Shown here: in pieces, positions 54,201-60,912 of the stretch
Numbering within the stretch: position 1 is the first letter of the stretch
Layout: each line of letters starts with the position of its first letter
Assembly: GCF_006159205.1 (NCBI RefSeq)
Contig: NZ_CP040812.1
Location: 124,001-188,000, forward strand
From: Antarcticibacterium flavum
GTDB lineage: Bacteria > Bacteroidota > Bacteroidia > Flavobacteriales > Flavobacteriaceae
Direction of reading: 5' to 3'
DNA: 64,000 nt
Made by a program: the position numbers and the translations under genes
Notes under the pieces: generated by a model
What the model was told of the DNA's origin: nothing
Databases searched by the model: none
Seen by the model: the letters and a program-made list of their open reading frames with translations, nothing else

Positions 54201-55636
54201 CCACAATTATGGGCTTTATCCCAATGGCGATTTCTACCTCTGGTGGTGCAGAAGTACAGCGACCTTTGGCGACAGTAGTCATTGGAGGAATGCTTACGGC
54301 AACATTTCTGACCTTGGTGGTTATTCCTATTCTTTATTATTGGCTGGAATCCCGAAAAGAAAAGAAGGACAATGGTGGAGATGTAAGTTATATTAAAAAA
54401 TCAACCAATATTGTAACCGTATTATTGATGGTTGGTGGTTTGATGGCTTCGGGAACTGCTATTGCCCAAGACACCAATCAAGATGGTACAATCCCAAAGA
54501 CCTTGACCATTGATGAGGCTATTGCTATGGCAAAACAGAATTATCCATCGCTTAAGGAAAGTCAGGCATTTATTGAACGGGAAAAGGCACTAAAGGGAAC
54601 GAGTTTTGACCTTGGTAGCACACAAGTTTTCACGGGCAAAGAAGAATATGGCAATAATCTTCCTGGAGTGCAGACAACCGTTGGTGTGCAACAGGGCAAT
54701 ATCGATTTGCTTTCAGGATTTTCAAAATCGAAGTTTTATAAAGAGCGCATTGCCTTGGGAGAAAAGTTTTATGTGGCCAGTGAACAACAGTTGGTGCGCA
54801 ATGTGATGCAAGCCTATGACCAAATTAATTATTACAAGGCACAGTTGCGTTTTGCAGACCAATTGGACAGTATTTATACCAATTTTAAGACCGCTGCCCA
54901 ACTTCGGTATGATACGGGAGAAACAGGTAAGTTGGAATTTATTTCAGCCTCTTCAGAATTTCAACAGATTCAAGTATTAAGGCAACAAGCCTTTGATGAT
55001 ATTGAAATAGCCAAACGTGCCTTAAAACAATATTTGGGAACGGATGAATCCATTGAAACGATTAGTGAACCATACAAAACATTGGATTTTATGGCAATGT
55101 TAGATTCCACTTCGGTGGCCAATAACCCAATGTTGCAATATGCGTTGCAAAATGCCGAAGTAAGCAAGGCAAATGTGGGTGTTGAGAAATCACAATTCCT
55201 GCCGAAATTCAGCTTATCGTATGGCAGGCAGGTTGTAGATGATGTTTCAGGCTTCAACACCTATCAGGCGGGTATTAGCATTCCGCTATGGTTTTTTCCG
55301 CAGAAGTCAAGGGTAAAAGCAGCAAAGGCAGACGCAATGGTAGCAGAGAATCAATATTTGGAGCAAAAGGCGGTTACAGAAAGTCGCGTGTCGCAATTGA
55401 CCAAATCCCTTGAAAAAACAAAGAAGATTTTGCAATATTACGAAGAAGGCGCACTATTGTTGGCAGAACAGCAAATTACCACAGCGCAATTGGCATCCAA
55501 GGAAGGCGAAATAGATTATGTCAATTATATCACCATTCTTAATAGTGCCATCCGTATTAAACAAAACCATTTACAATACATCAATCAGTATAACCAGCAG
55601 ACCATTGATATGCAATATCAATTGGGCAATTTATAA
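51221..55636 (+). CDS. CzcA-type HME-RND pump fused to a TolC-family domain
   Basis: A 1471-residue fusion. Residues 1 to about 1050 are a CzcA-like RND pump; TM4 reads LGAIDFGIIVDGAVIIVEGAV, the DFG...DGA...VE pattern of the Zn/Co/Cd group. A short linker with its own hydrophobic segment (NIVTVLLMVGGLMASGTAIAQD, about residues 1063-1084, resembling a signal peptide) leads into a TolC/OEP domain (about 1090-1471) with LSYGRQVVDDVSGFNTYQAGISIPLWFFP. Fusions of this kind are known in Bacteroidota. Whether the domain is cleaved off for outer-membrane insertion is unknown. Confidence 0.9.
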   Translation: MINKIISFSINNKFIIGLFIVALVGTGIWSMATINLGSVPDITNNQVQVITVAPNLGTEDIEQFVTYPVELAMANLPDVIELRSVSRFGLSVVTIVFKDEAGTYLPRQLVQEKLTEVAGEIPEGFGTPFMAPITTGLGEIFQYSLKVKEGYEDRYDAMELRTIQDWIVKRQMALVPGVVEVNAFGGYVKQYEVAINPDKLKSFGITMNQVFEALKVNNANTGGAYIEKNHQANFIRGEGLARSIADLENTVVTTQNGSPVLVRDVAEKVGYGNQVRYGAFTQDGHESVGGQILMLKGESPGDVIENVEKRIVEIQKSLPEGVYIDAFLSRSELIEATTSTVKNNLIEGALIVIFVLVLLLGSFRGGLIAASIIPLCLLFAFILMKQFGIWANLMSLGAIDFGIIVDGAVIIVEGAVFHIHQRMKKSTTAINQAEMDEIAYDSSSKMMNSAFFGQLIVLIVFTPILFLTGVEGKMFRPMAFTFGFAVLGAIILCLTYVPMMSSLFLKPAKNQNSWFAKFENKIDRFSDKIMDVLNRIYLPILNFALRFRAGVVIGAVSLLLISGFIFSNMGAEFVPKFDEGDIAFQALIKPGSSLTESIEASEKLQKLINEFPEVKTVVSRIGVAEIPTDPMPMDIADSYIILEKDKSKWTSADSKEELIEKIQEKISVVPGVNFVFTQPVELRFNELLTGVREDVAIKLYGEDLGVLADKVQEIAAVIRTVPGAADLNVEATSGLPQMTVVYNRAKMAQYGVTVDKLNDYVSASFSGEQAGVIFEGEKRFDVVIRLAEEYRQDINSLKNLFIDLPNGAQVPLKEVADISYKAGPMQISRDNTMRRISVGVNVRGRDVKSMVEEIQQKLETEVKLPPGYYVTYGGSFENLQRASDRLMIVVPIVLLTIFILLYFALNSVTQALMIYMAVPLATIGGVFVLLIRGMPFSISAGVGFIVLFGVAVLNGLILINKFNELKDSGMTDLKKRIYEATHERLRPILLTAITTIMGFIPMAISTSGGAEVQRPLATVVIGGMLTATFLTLVVIPILYYWLESRKEKKDNGGDVSYIKKSTNIVTVLLMVGGLMASGTAIAQDTNQDGTIPKTLTIDEAIAMAKQNYPSLKESQAFIEREKALKGTSFDLGSTQVFTGKEEYGNNLPGVQTTVGVQQGNIDLLSGFSKSKFYKERIALGEKFYVASEQQLVRNVMQAYDQINYYKAQLRFADQLDSIYTNFKTAAQLRYDTGETGKLEFISASSEFQQIQVLRQQAFDDIEIAKRALKQYLGTDESIETISEPYKTLDFMAMLDSTSVANNPMLQYALQNAEVSKANVGVEKSQFLPKFSLSYGRQVVDDVSGFNTYQAGISIPLWFFPQKSRVKAAKADAMVAENQYLEQKAVTESRVSQLTKSLEKTKKILQYYEEGALLLAEQQITTAQLASKEGEIDYVNYITILNSAIRIKQNHLQYINQYNQQTIDMQYQLGNL

Positions 55637-55652
55637 CCTTAAAAAAAGAGAA

Positions 55653-56909
55653 ATGAAGAATATACTATTAGTTAGTACCGTATTATTTACACTTATGTTT
55701 ATGAGTTGTAATGATGCCCAAAAATCTGAACTTGGACATAATGAAGCCGAAGGTGTATCAAAGACCAATGAAGTTGGAGAAGATGCACACGGCGAGGAAG
55801 GCCACAGTGAAGGAGAAGAAGAAGGTCACAGCGAGGAAGAAGGCGTTGTGGAACTCACAAAGCAACAGGCCGAAACCATAGGTTTGGAAATGAAACTTTT
55901 GGAGGAACGCAATTTAGGGAACAACATTAAGGTAACAGGTACGCTGGAACTTTTCCCACAGGATAAGGCGAACATAAGTCCGTTTGTTGGTGGAAATGTG
56001 AGTTCCATAAAAGTAATACCCGGAGATAACGTAAGCAAAGGACAGGTGTTGGCATATATAGAACACCCAGATATCATTGCAATGCAACAAGATTATCAGG
56101 AAAAAAATGATGAATTGGTCTTTTTGAAACAGGATTTTGAGCGCAAGCAGACTCTTTATGATAAAGGTGTTTCTTCTGGCAAGGAATTTCAAATGGCACA
56201 GTCAAAATTTCGTTCTACAACATCCAGCGTCAATGGTTTGCGGTCCCAATTGAGACTGTTGAGCATTAACCCGGACAAAGTGGCGGAAGGACAGATATAT
56301 TCCGCTGTTCCCATTACCTCGCCTATAAGTGGGTATGTGGATGAAGTAATGATTAGCCTTGGCGATTACGTGGCACAACAATCCAAAATGTTCTCGATAA
56401 GCGACAACTCAAAAATTTATGTCAACTTCAAAGTATATGAGAAGGACATAAAGCAAATCCAGAAAGGACAACAGATATATTTTTCCACGGCCTCGCACCC
56501 AGATGAACTGCTTAAAGCAACCGTTCGGTCTGTTGGTAAAACCTTCAATACAGACCCAAAAGCTTTGGAAGTTCTGGCAGATATAGAAAACAAGGATAAA
56601 AATCTTTTGCCAGGTATGTATGTAGAAGGGCGCATAGTGCAGGGCGAGAAAAAGGGTTTTGCCGTTCCGGAAGCCGCCATTATAAAGGAAGGCGAGCAAT
56701 CCTTTATTTTTATCTTGGATGAAGATGAGGAAATGGAAGTAGGCAAAATGAAATTCAAAATGATACCCGTAACGGTTGGTATTACTGATTTAGGCTTTGT
56801 TGAAGTCAATCTGCCTGCCGAAGTTTCAACCGATGCCAAAGTGGTCATAAACGGAGCTTATAACCTGTCTTCTGAAATGGTTAAAGGCGAACTGGAACAC
56901 GGACATTAA
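55653..56909 (+). CDS. Periplasmic adaptor of the second HME-RND system (CzcB-like)
   Basis: A 418-residue lipoprotein adaptor from the ATG at 55653 (the frame is open from 55518 inside the pump gene, but AAAGAGAAATGAAG gives a good start here). Lipobox LMFMSC is followed by a His/Glu-rich stretch (EDAHGEEGHSEGEEEGHSEEE), then lipoyl halves (GGNVSSIKVIPGDNVSKGQVLAYIEHP), a coiled coil and a barrel. It would join the fused pump to an outer-membrane channel. Confidence 0.88.
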   Translation: MKNILLVSTVLFTLMFMSCNDAQKSELGHNEAEGVSKTNEVGEDAHGEEGHSEGEEEGHSEEEGVVELTKQQAETIGLEMKLLEERNLGNNIKVTGTLELFPQDKANISPFVGGNVSSIKVIPGDNVSKGQVLAYIEHPDIIAMQQDYQEKNDELVFLKQDFERKQTLYDKGVSSGKEFQMAQSKFRSTTSSVNGLRSQLRLLSINPDKVAEGQIYSAVPITSPISGYVDEVMISLGDYVAQQSKMFSISDNSKIYVNFKVYEKDIKQIQKGQQIYFSTASHPDELLKATVRSVGKTFNTDPKALEVLADIENKDKNLLPGMYVEGRIVQGEKKGFAVPEAAIIKEGEQSFIFILDEDEEMEVGKMKFKMIPVTVGITDLGFVEVNLPAEVSTDAKVVINGAYNLSSEMVKGELEHGH

Positions 56910-56925
56910 TTCAATAACAATCAAA

Positions 56926-56998
56926 GATTTTGATTCCGAGTTTGTTTATCGTCTTAATTAGTTAGTTAAAAATTAGAAAACAAGCTCGGTTCAAAATC
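56926..56998 (+). other. Long imperfect hairpin between adaptor and PII-like gene
   Basis: GATTTTGATTCCGAGTTTG at 56926 onward pairs with CAAGCTCGGTTCAAAATC ending at 56998 (about 20 bp, few mismatches, 30-nt loop). It is not followed by a clear T run, so it may stabilise or partly stop the operon message. Confidence 0.5.
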
Positions 56999-57024
56999 GA
57001 TTAAAACATAAAAATATTTTTAAG

Positions 57025-57363
57025 ATGAAAGAAATAAAAGCATTTGTAAAACCGAACCGAATCCAAAGAGTCATTGAAGCACTATCAGATAATGGATTTG
57101 AAAGTATGACCCTTTCACAAGCAGAAGGTACTGGCGCATTCAAGGCAAAAGGTGCAAGACCTTCGTTGGATTTTCGTATTACCGATAGTCCTGTGGTTAA
57201 GCTGGAATTGGTCTGTCAAAATGAGGAAGCCCAAGCTGCCATTGAAATAATTTTAAAAAATGGCAAAACGGAAGAACCTGGAGACGGCATTATCTATATA
57301 GCAAATATTGAAGATGCCTTTCAGATTAAAACTGGGGATTCCTTAAAACGGTACGACCTATAA
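57025..57363 (+). CDS. PII-like signalling protein of a metal-efflux operon
   Basis: A 112-residue protein of the PII/GlnB superfamily: MKEIKAFVKPNRIQRVIEALSDNGFESMTL at the start, and the family signature GDGIIYIANIEDAFQIKTGD (about residues 89-108). The T-loop region (GARPSLDFRITDSPVV) lacks the Tyr uridylylated in GlnB, and no nitrogen genes are near. PII-like proteins with this shape recur in heavy-metal RND operons. It probably senses metal or nucleotide state and controls the pump. Confidence 0.82.
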   Translation: MKEIKAFVKPNRIQRVIEALSDNGFESMTLSQAEGTGAFKAKGARPSLDFRITDSPVVKLELVCQNEEAQAAIEIILKNGKTEEPGDGIIYIANIEDAFQIKTGDSLKRYDL

Positions 57364-57378
57364 AACACTTCAGTACAA

Positions 57379-57801
57379 ATGGAAAAAATAGTTCAACTTC
57401 TGGAAAACAAAGGGATACGACCTACGGCTATGCGCCTTATGACCTATAAGCGGTTGGCAGAGTTGAATGTGGCCATCAGCCTTGGCGACTTGGAAAAAGA
57501 TTTTAAGGTCAGTGAAAGAAGTACCCTATTTAGGACTATGAAAGCGTTTGAAGAAAAAGGGATTGTGCATCAAATCGAGGATGGGACAGGGGTTATAAAA
57601 TACGCCCTTTGCGAAGAAAATTGTGAATGCGAGGTCGGCAACGACCTTCATTTGCACTTTCATTGCAACAATTGTAATGAGACGGTCTGTTTAACAGAAC
57701 ATAAAATCCCTCACATCAACTTACCTGATGGTTATATTACCGAGGATATCAACTTGGTGGTAAAGGGTATCTGCGAAAAATGCAGTGGCAATTTGGTTTA
57801 A
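57379..57801 (+). CDS. Fur-family metalloregulator, copy 1
   Basis: A 140-residue Fur-family repressor. Winged helix at residues about 1-80 (GIRPTAMRLMTYKRLAEL ... SERSTLFRTMKAFEEKGIVHQIEDGTGVIKYAL). The dimer/metal domain has CEENCEC, LHLHFHCNNC and GICEKC; the two CxxC pairs (HCNNC and CEKC) form the usual structural zinc site and HLHFH a sensing site. Tightly placed 15 nt after the PII-like gene. Likely regulator of the second efflux operon and possibly of the palindrome at 50663. Confidence 0.9.
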   Translation: MEKIVQLLENKGIRPTAMRLMTYKRLAELNVAISLGDLEKDFKVSERSTLFRTMKAFEEKGIVHQIEDGTGVIKYALCEENCECEVGNDLHLHFHCNNCNETVCLTEHKIPHINLPDGYITEDINLVVKGICEKCSGNLV

Positions 57802-57845
57802 ACGTTTGGTTTTTAAATTCAATTATCATTTATAAATAATGAGCA

Positions 57846-58199
57846 ATGATAACAATCTATAAAAAAGAGGCTACTGTATATATGGTAGCAGAGAATAAGC
57901 TGGATGCCAAGGATTATGAAAACTTGATACCAGTCTTAACAGAACATATAACTGCCCATCCACAAGTGTATTGGTACATCGAGATGGAAAATTTTGAAGG
58001 CTGGACAGCAGAGGCACATTGGAAGGGAATTGAATTAAACCTTCCGAATGAAAAGCATTTAAAGCGTGTTGCTTTGGTGGGTAGCGTTAAATGGCAAGAA
58101 CAATTTACCGAGGTATTGCTTCCTTTTTCAGAAGCTCATATAAAATTTTATAAGACCGAAGAAAAAGAATTGGCCAAAGAATGGATAGAAATAGAATAA
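57846..58199 (+). CDS. SpoIIAA-like (STAS-fold) protein
   Basis: A 117-residue soluble protein with the SpoIIAA-like (PF11964) pattern: ATVYMVAENKLDAKDYENLIPVLTEHI, then VYWYIEMENFEGWTAEAHWKGIELN, KHLKRVALVGSVKWQEQFTEVLLPFSEAHIKFYKTEEKELAKEWI. Family members are small cytoplasmic or membrane-associated proteins of unclear function, often beside stress and transport genes. Here it follows the Fur gene in the metal island. Confidence 0.82.
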   Translation: MITIYKKEATVYMVAENKLDAKDYENLIPVLTEHITAHPQVYWYIEMENFEGWTAEAHWKGIELNLPNEKHLKRVALVGSVKWQEQFTEVLLPFSEAHIKFYKTEEKELAKEWIEIE

Positions 58200-58241
58200 C
58201 ATAAAAAATGGATATACTATTGATTTAAAAACAGAAACACT

Positions 58242-58463
58242 ATGATGGACGATTGGTATTTTGGAGGAATGCACTGGATATGGTGGGGACTTTGGATAAT
58301 CCTCATCTTTTGGATATTCCTAATTCCTTACCCCACCCCGGGACAGAAACGGAAAAAGGATAGTGCGATGGAAATCCTGAGGGAACGTTTTGCACGGGGC
58401 GAAATAAGCAAGGAAGAGTTTGAACAGCGAAAGAAACTGTTACGGGAAAACAAGAAAAAATAA
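58242..58463 (+). CDS. SHOCT-domain small membrane protein
   Basis: A 73-residue protein: a Trp-rich single transmembrane helix (HWIWWGLWIILIFWIFLIPY) followed by a C-terminal SHOCT motif (MEILRERFARGEISKEEFEQRKKLL). Such proteins are common in metal-resistance and mobile regions; the SHOCT part probably mediates assembly. It starts 7 nt before the AlbA_2 gene end-to-start spacing, so the two are likely co-translated. Confidence 0.85.
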   Translation: MMDDWYFGGMHWIWWGLWIILIFWIFLIPYPTPGQKRKKDSAMEILRERFARGEISKEEFEQRKKLLRENKKK

Positions 58464-58469
58464 ACTGCA

Positions 58470-59273
58470 ATGAAACCGCCTAATGGCATACATAATCAAA
58501 AAAGAGGAGGGCTGAACAGGCAAGGACTTCTTATTGCTATTGTTTTAGGGTTTGCGGTGGGCATAATCATTATACAGCCATTGGGCATTTCCCTATTCCA
58601 GTATGACCAGAGCGGTGATACGGGCAATTGGTGGTATTTGTTCAAAAATGCAGTTGGGCAAGCTCTTGGATTTGGAGATGTGGACCAAATCCTAAAAAAT
58701 ATCCTGTTTGGTATTATGGGAAGCAGTCTCGCCCTGATGTTCTATACAAGAAAAACAATATTTCAACTAAATAGGGAGAAAGTCGGAATAACCTTGATAA
58801 GGGAATTATTGGACAAAGGTGAAAACCACGAGGTAGAATTCAAAAGCACCTTGCGGTGGGACCTTCGACAAGGTAAGGTAAACAAAGCCTTGGAAATGGT
58901 AGTGGCAAAGACCATTGCGGGATTTATGAATACCGAAGGCGGCCATTTGATTATAGGAGTTGACGATGAAGGCCGTATCCTGGGGCTCGAACAAGATTAC
59001 GGTACTTTAAAGAAACCGGGCAAGGACGGATTTGAACAGTATATAATGCAGTTGGTGTCCTTCAATTTAGGCACGCATTTTTGCCCTTTGGCAAAGGTGA
59101 CCTTTTACCAATTTGAAGAAAAGGATATCTGTTATGTAAGGGTCTACAAATCGCAAAAACCAGTGTATTTGAACCTGGGCGACCGTTCTCATTTCTTTAT
59201 CAGAACTGGGAACGGTACCCGTGAGTTGGATATGCCCGAAGCATTAGATTATATGGAAACACACTTAAATTAA
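58470..59273 (+). CDS. Membrane-anchored AlbA_2 (Schlafen-type) ATP-binding domain protein
   Basis: A 267-residue protein. Two N-terminal hydrophobic helices (LLIAIVLGFAVGIIIIQPLG and a second near residue 83, LFGIMGSSLALMFYT) precede an AlbA_2 domain at about residues 110-265: ENHEVEFKSTLRWD, KTIAGFMNTEGGHLIIGVDDEGRILGLEQDY and VYLNLGDRSHFFIRTGNGTREL. AlbA_2 domains bind nucleic acid or nucleotides and are usually regulatory. The membrane anchor is less usual. Role in the metal island is unknown. Confidence 0.84.
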   Translation: MKPPNGIHNQKRGGLNRQGLLIAIVLGFAVGIIIIQPLGISLFQYDQSGDTGNWWYLFKNAVGQALGFGDVDQILKNILFGIMGSSLALMFYTRKTIFQLNREKVGITLIRELLDKGENHEVEFKSTLRWDLRQGKVNKALEMVVAKTIAGFMNTEGGHLIIGVDDEGRILGLEQDYGTLKKPGKDGFEQYIMQLVSFNLGTHFCPLAKVTFYQFEEKDICYVRVYKSQKPVYLNLGDRSHFFIRTGNGTRELDMPEALDYMETHLN

Positions 59274-59278
59274 ACAAT

Positions 59279-59533
59279 ATGGGATTTTTAAAACATTTAT
59301 TAAGAGGAAGTTATGGTCATCATTCCAACAAGCATCAACGTAAAAATAATGACCCAAGATTTGATGAACCCAAGGTTGTTGTGAGATGTATAAAATGCGG
59401 CAAAAACAATCCTGAAAATGCTTCTTTTTGTCAACATTGTGGCGAGCCTTTAGGTAAAGTAAAATGCAAAAGTTGTGAAGAACCAATACCTATGGATGCA
59501 AAATTTTGTTCTAAATGTGGCACTGAAGTATAG
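59279..59533 (+). CDS. Double zinc-ribbon small protein
   Basis: An 84-residue protein. A basic, His-containing start (HHSNKHQRKNN) is followed by two zinc ribbons, CIKCGKNNPENASFCQHCG and CKSCEEPIPMDAKFCSKCG, giving four CxxC pairs. It lies 5 nt after the AlbA_2 gene. It probably acts in protein-protein contacts or metal buffering; no catalytic role is visible. Confidence 0.82.
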   Translation: MGFLKHLLRGSYGHHSNKHQRKNNDPRFDEPKVVVRCIKCGKNNPENASFCQHCGEPLGKVKCKSCEEPIPMDAKFCSKCGTEV

Positions 59534-59657
59534 TTAAAAACCTTATAAAAAAGAACTCTAACTTTTACCAATATTTCATATATAGCTTTAGGTTAAAGAT
59601 TTATAGCAAGAAAGTTTATGACATAATTGGAATACAAAATGTAAATAACCGAACTAT

Positions 59658-59975
59658 ATGAAATTAATGAATGACAGATTGTACCACAAAATATTCAACG
59701 GTGCCATTATTATGATTTTAATTATAACTGTTTCTTTGGGAATCGGGATGCTTGGGTATTATTATTTTTTGAAATTAAGTTGGATTGATAGCTTTTTAAA
59801 CGCTTCAATGATTCTTACAGGAATGGGTCCCTTAGATGAAGCACAAACCGATGCTGGCAAATTGTTTTCTGGAATTTATGCCTTGTATTCTGGGATAATT
59901 TTCCTTTCGGCCATAGCAATCTTTATCTATCCCATTATTCAAAAAATTGGGAAAAAATTTGAACACCACCACTAA
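59658..59975 (+). CDS. Small two-helix membrane protein, pore-loop-like
   Basis: A 105-residue protein with two transmembrane helices (AIIMILIITVSLGIGMLGYYYF and GIYALYSGIIFLSAIAIFIYPII) around a short amphipathic segment, SFLNASMILTGMGPLDE. This TM-loop-TM layout recalls two-TM potassium-channel pores, although the filter TVGYG is absent (TGMGP instead). It ends in EHHH. It lies just before a bestrophin-like channel gene, so an ion-transport link is possible (inference). Confidence 0.68.
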   Translation: MKLMNDRLYHKIFNGAIIMILIITVSLGIGMLGYYYFLKLSWIDSFLNASMILTGMGPLDEAQTDAGKLFSGIYALYSGIIFLSAIAIFIYPIIQKIGKKFEHHH

Positions 59976-59996
59976 TAACAATTATAATTTCTCAAT

Positions 59997-60887
59997 ATGC
60001 TCTTAAATAAAAGAATATCCATTGTCAATTTTATTAAAACCATAAAGTTTGATATTGTATTTATTGTATCTTATGCTGTAGCTGTGGGTATTTTGGACCA
60101 ATATGGTTTTTTGTCAAAAATCTCTATTCCAATTGGTGTTACTGCTGTTTTTGGCACTGCGGTAGCTTTGCTTTTGGGTTTTCGAACCAATCAAGCTTAT
60201 GAGCGCTGGTGGGAAGCCCGTATTATATGGGGCGCAATTGTGAATGATTCCCGAACACTGGTCAGACAATGTGTTTCATTTTTCAAAAGGAGCAACGGGC
60301 AGTACGATATTTTGGTCAATGAAATGACCAACCGTCAAATAATCTGGTGCTATGCATTGGGTGAATCATTGAGAAAACTACCCTTTTCCCCCAAAGTTAA
60401 GGAATACCAAAAATCTTATAAGTTGGAGTCTTTTAATATTCCAAATACTTTATTGTCAGAACATTCTGAAACTTTGCTAAAAGCAAAAGAAAACGGTATG
60501 GTCAATGATTTTCAGCAGGTACAAATAGACAGTACCATAGCCAGATTATGTGATTCTATGGGCAAGTGCGAACGTATAAAAAACACGGTCTTCCCCAAAG
60601 CACATAGTTTATTAATCCATTTAATCATTTATGTATTTGCCACAATGTTACCATTTGGTCTGTCAGACCAATACCTGGCGGTGGAAATAAGTCTAACTAT
60701 TGGAATACCGATTATTTTCGTTGCCATTGAAAAAACATCCATTTTGATGCAGGACCCTTTTGAAAATCGACCTATGGACACCCCTGTAACCGATTTGGCT
60801 ACAACTATTGAAATAAATCTTAAACAAATGATAGGGGATGAGGATATTCCGATCAAAGAAAAAGCGAGCGAATATTATATACTGTAA
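59997..60887 (+). CDS. Bestrophin-like anion channel family protein
   Basis: A 296-residue membrane protein of the bacterial bestrophin/RFP-TM family. The hallmark LLGFRTNQAYERWWEARIIWGAIVNDSRTLVRQ lies at about residues 60-92. Helices near residues 15-60 and 200-245 (LLIHLIIYVFATMLPFGL; VEISLTIGIPIIFVAIE) form the pore, and DPFENRPMDTPV is the conserved acidic segment. Pentameric channels of this type conduct anions or, in bacteria, cations. It sits 21 nt after the small membrane protein gene. Confidence 0.88.
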   Translation: MLLNKRISIVNFIKTIKFDIVFIVSYAVAVGILDQYGFLSKISIPIGVTAVFGTAVALLLGFRTNQAYERWWEARIIWGAIVNDSRTLVRQCVSFFKRSNGQYDILVNEMTNRQIIWCYALGESLRKLPFSPKVKEYQKSYKLESFNIPNTLLSEHSETLLKAKENGMVNDFQQVQIDSTIARLCDSMGKCERIKNTVFPKAHSLLIHLIIYVFATMLPFGLSDQYLAVEISLTIGIPIIFVAIEKTSILMQDPFENRPMDTPVTDLATTIEINLKQMIGDEDIPIKEKASEYYIL

Positions 60888-60912
60888 AGGGTCAACTTTA
60901 AAATTTTATAAA

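Noticed and set aside
51221..55636. Pump and TolC as two genes joined by a sequencing error
   Set aside because: The frame is continuous with a sensible linker, and this fusion is known in Bacteroidota.
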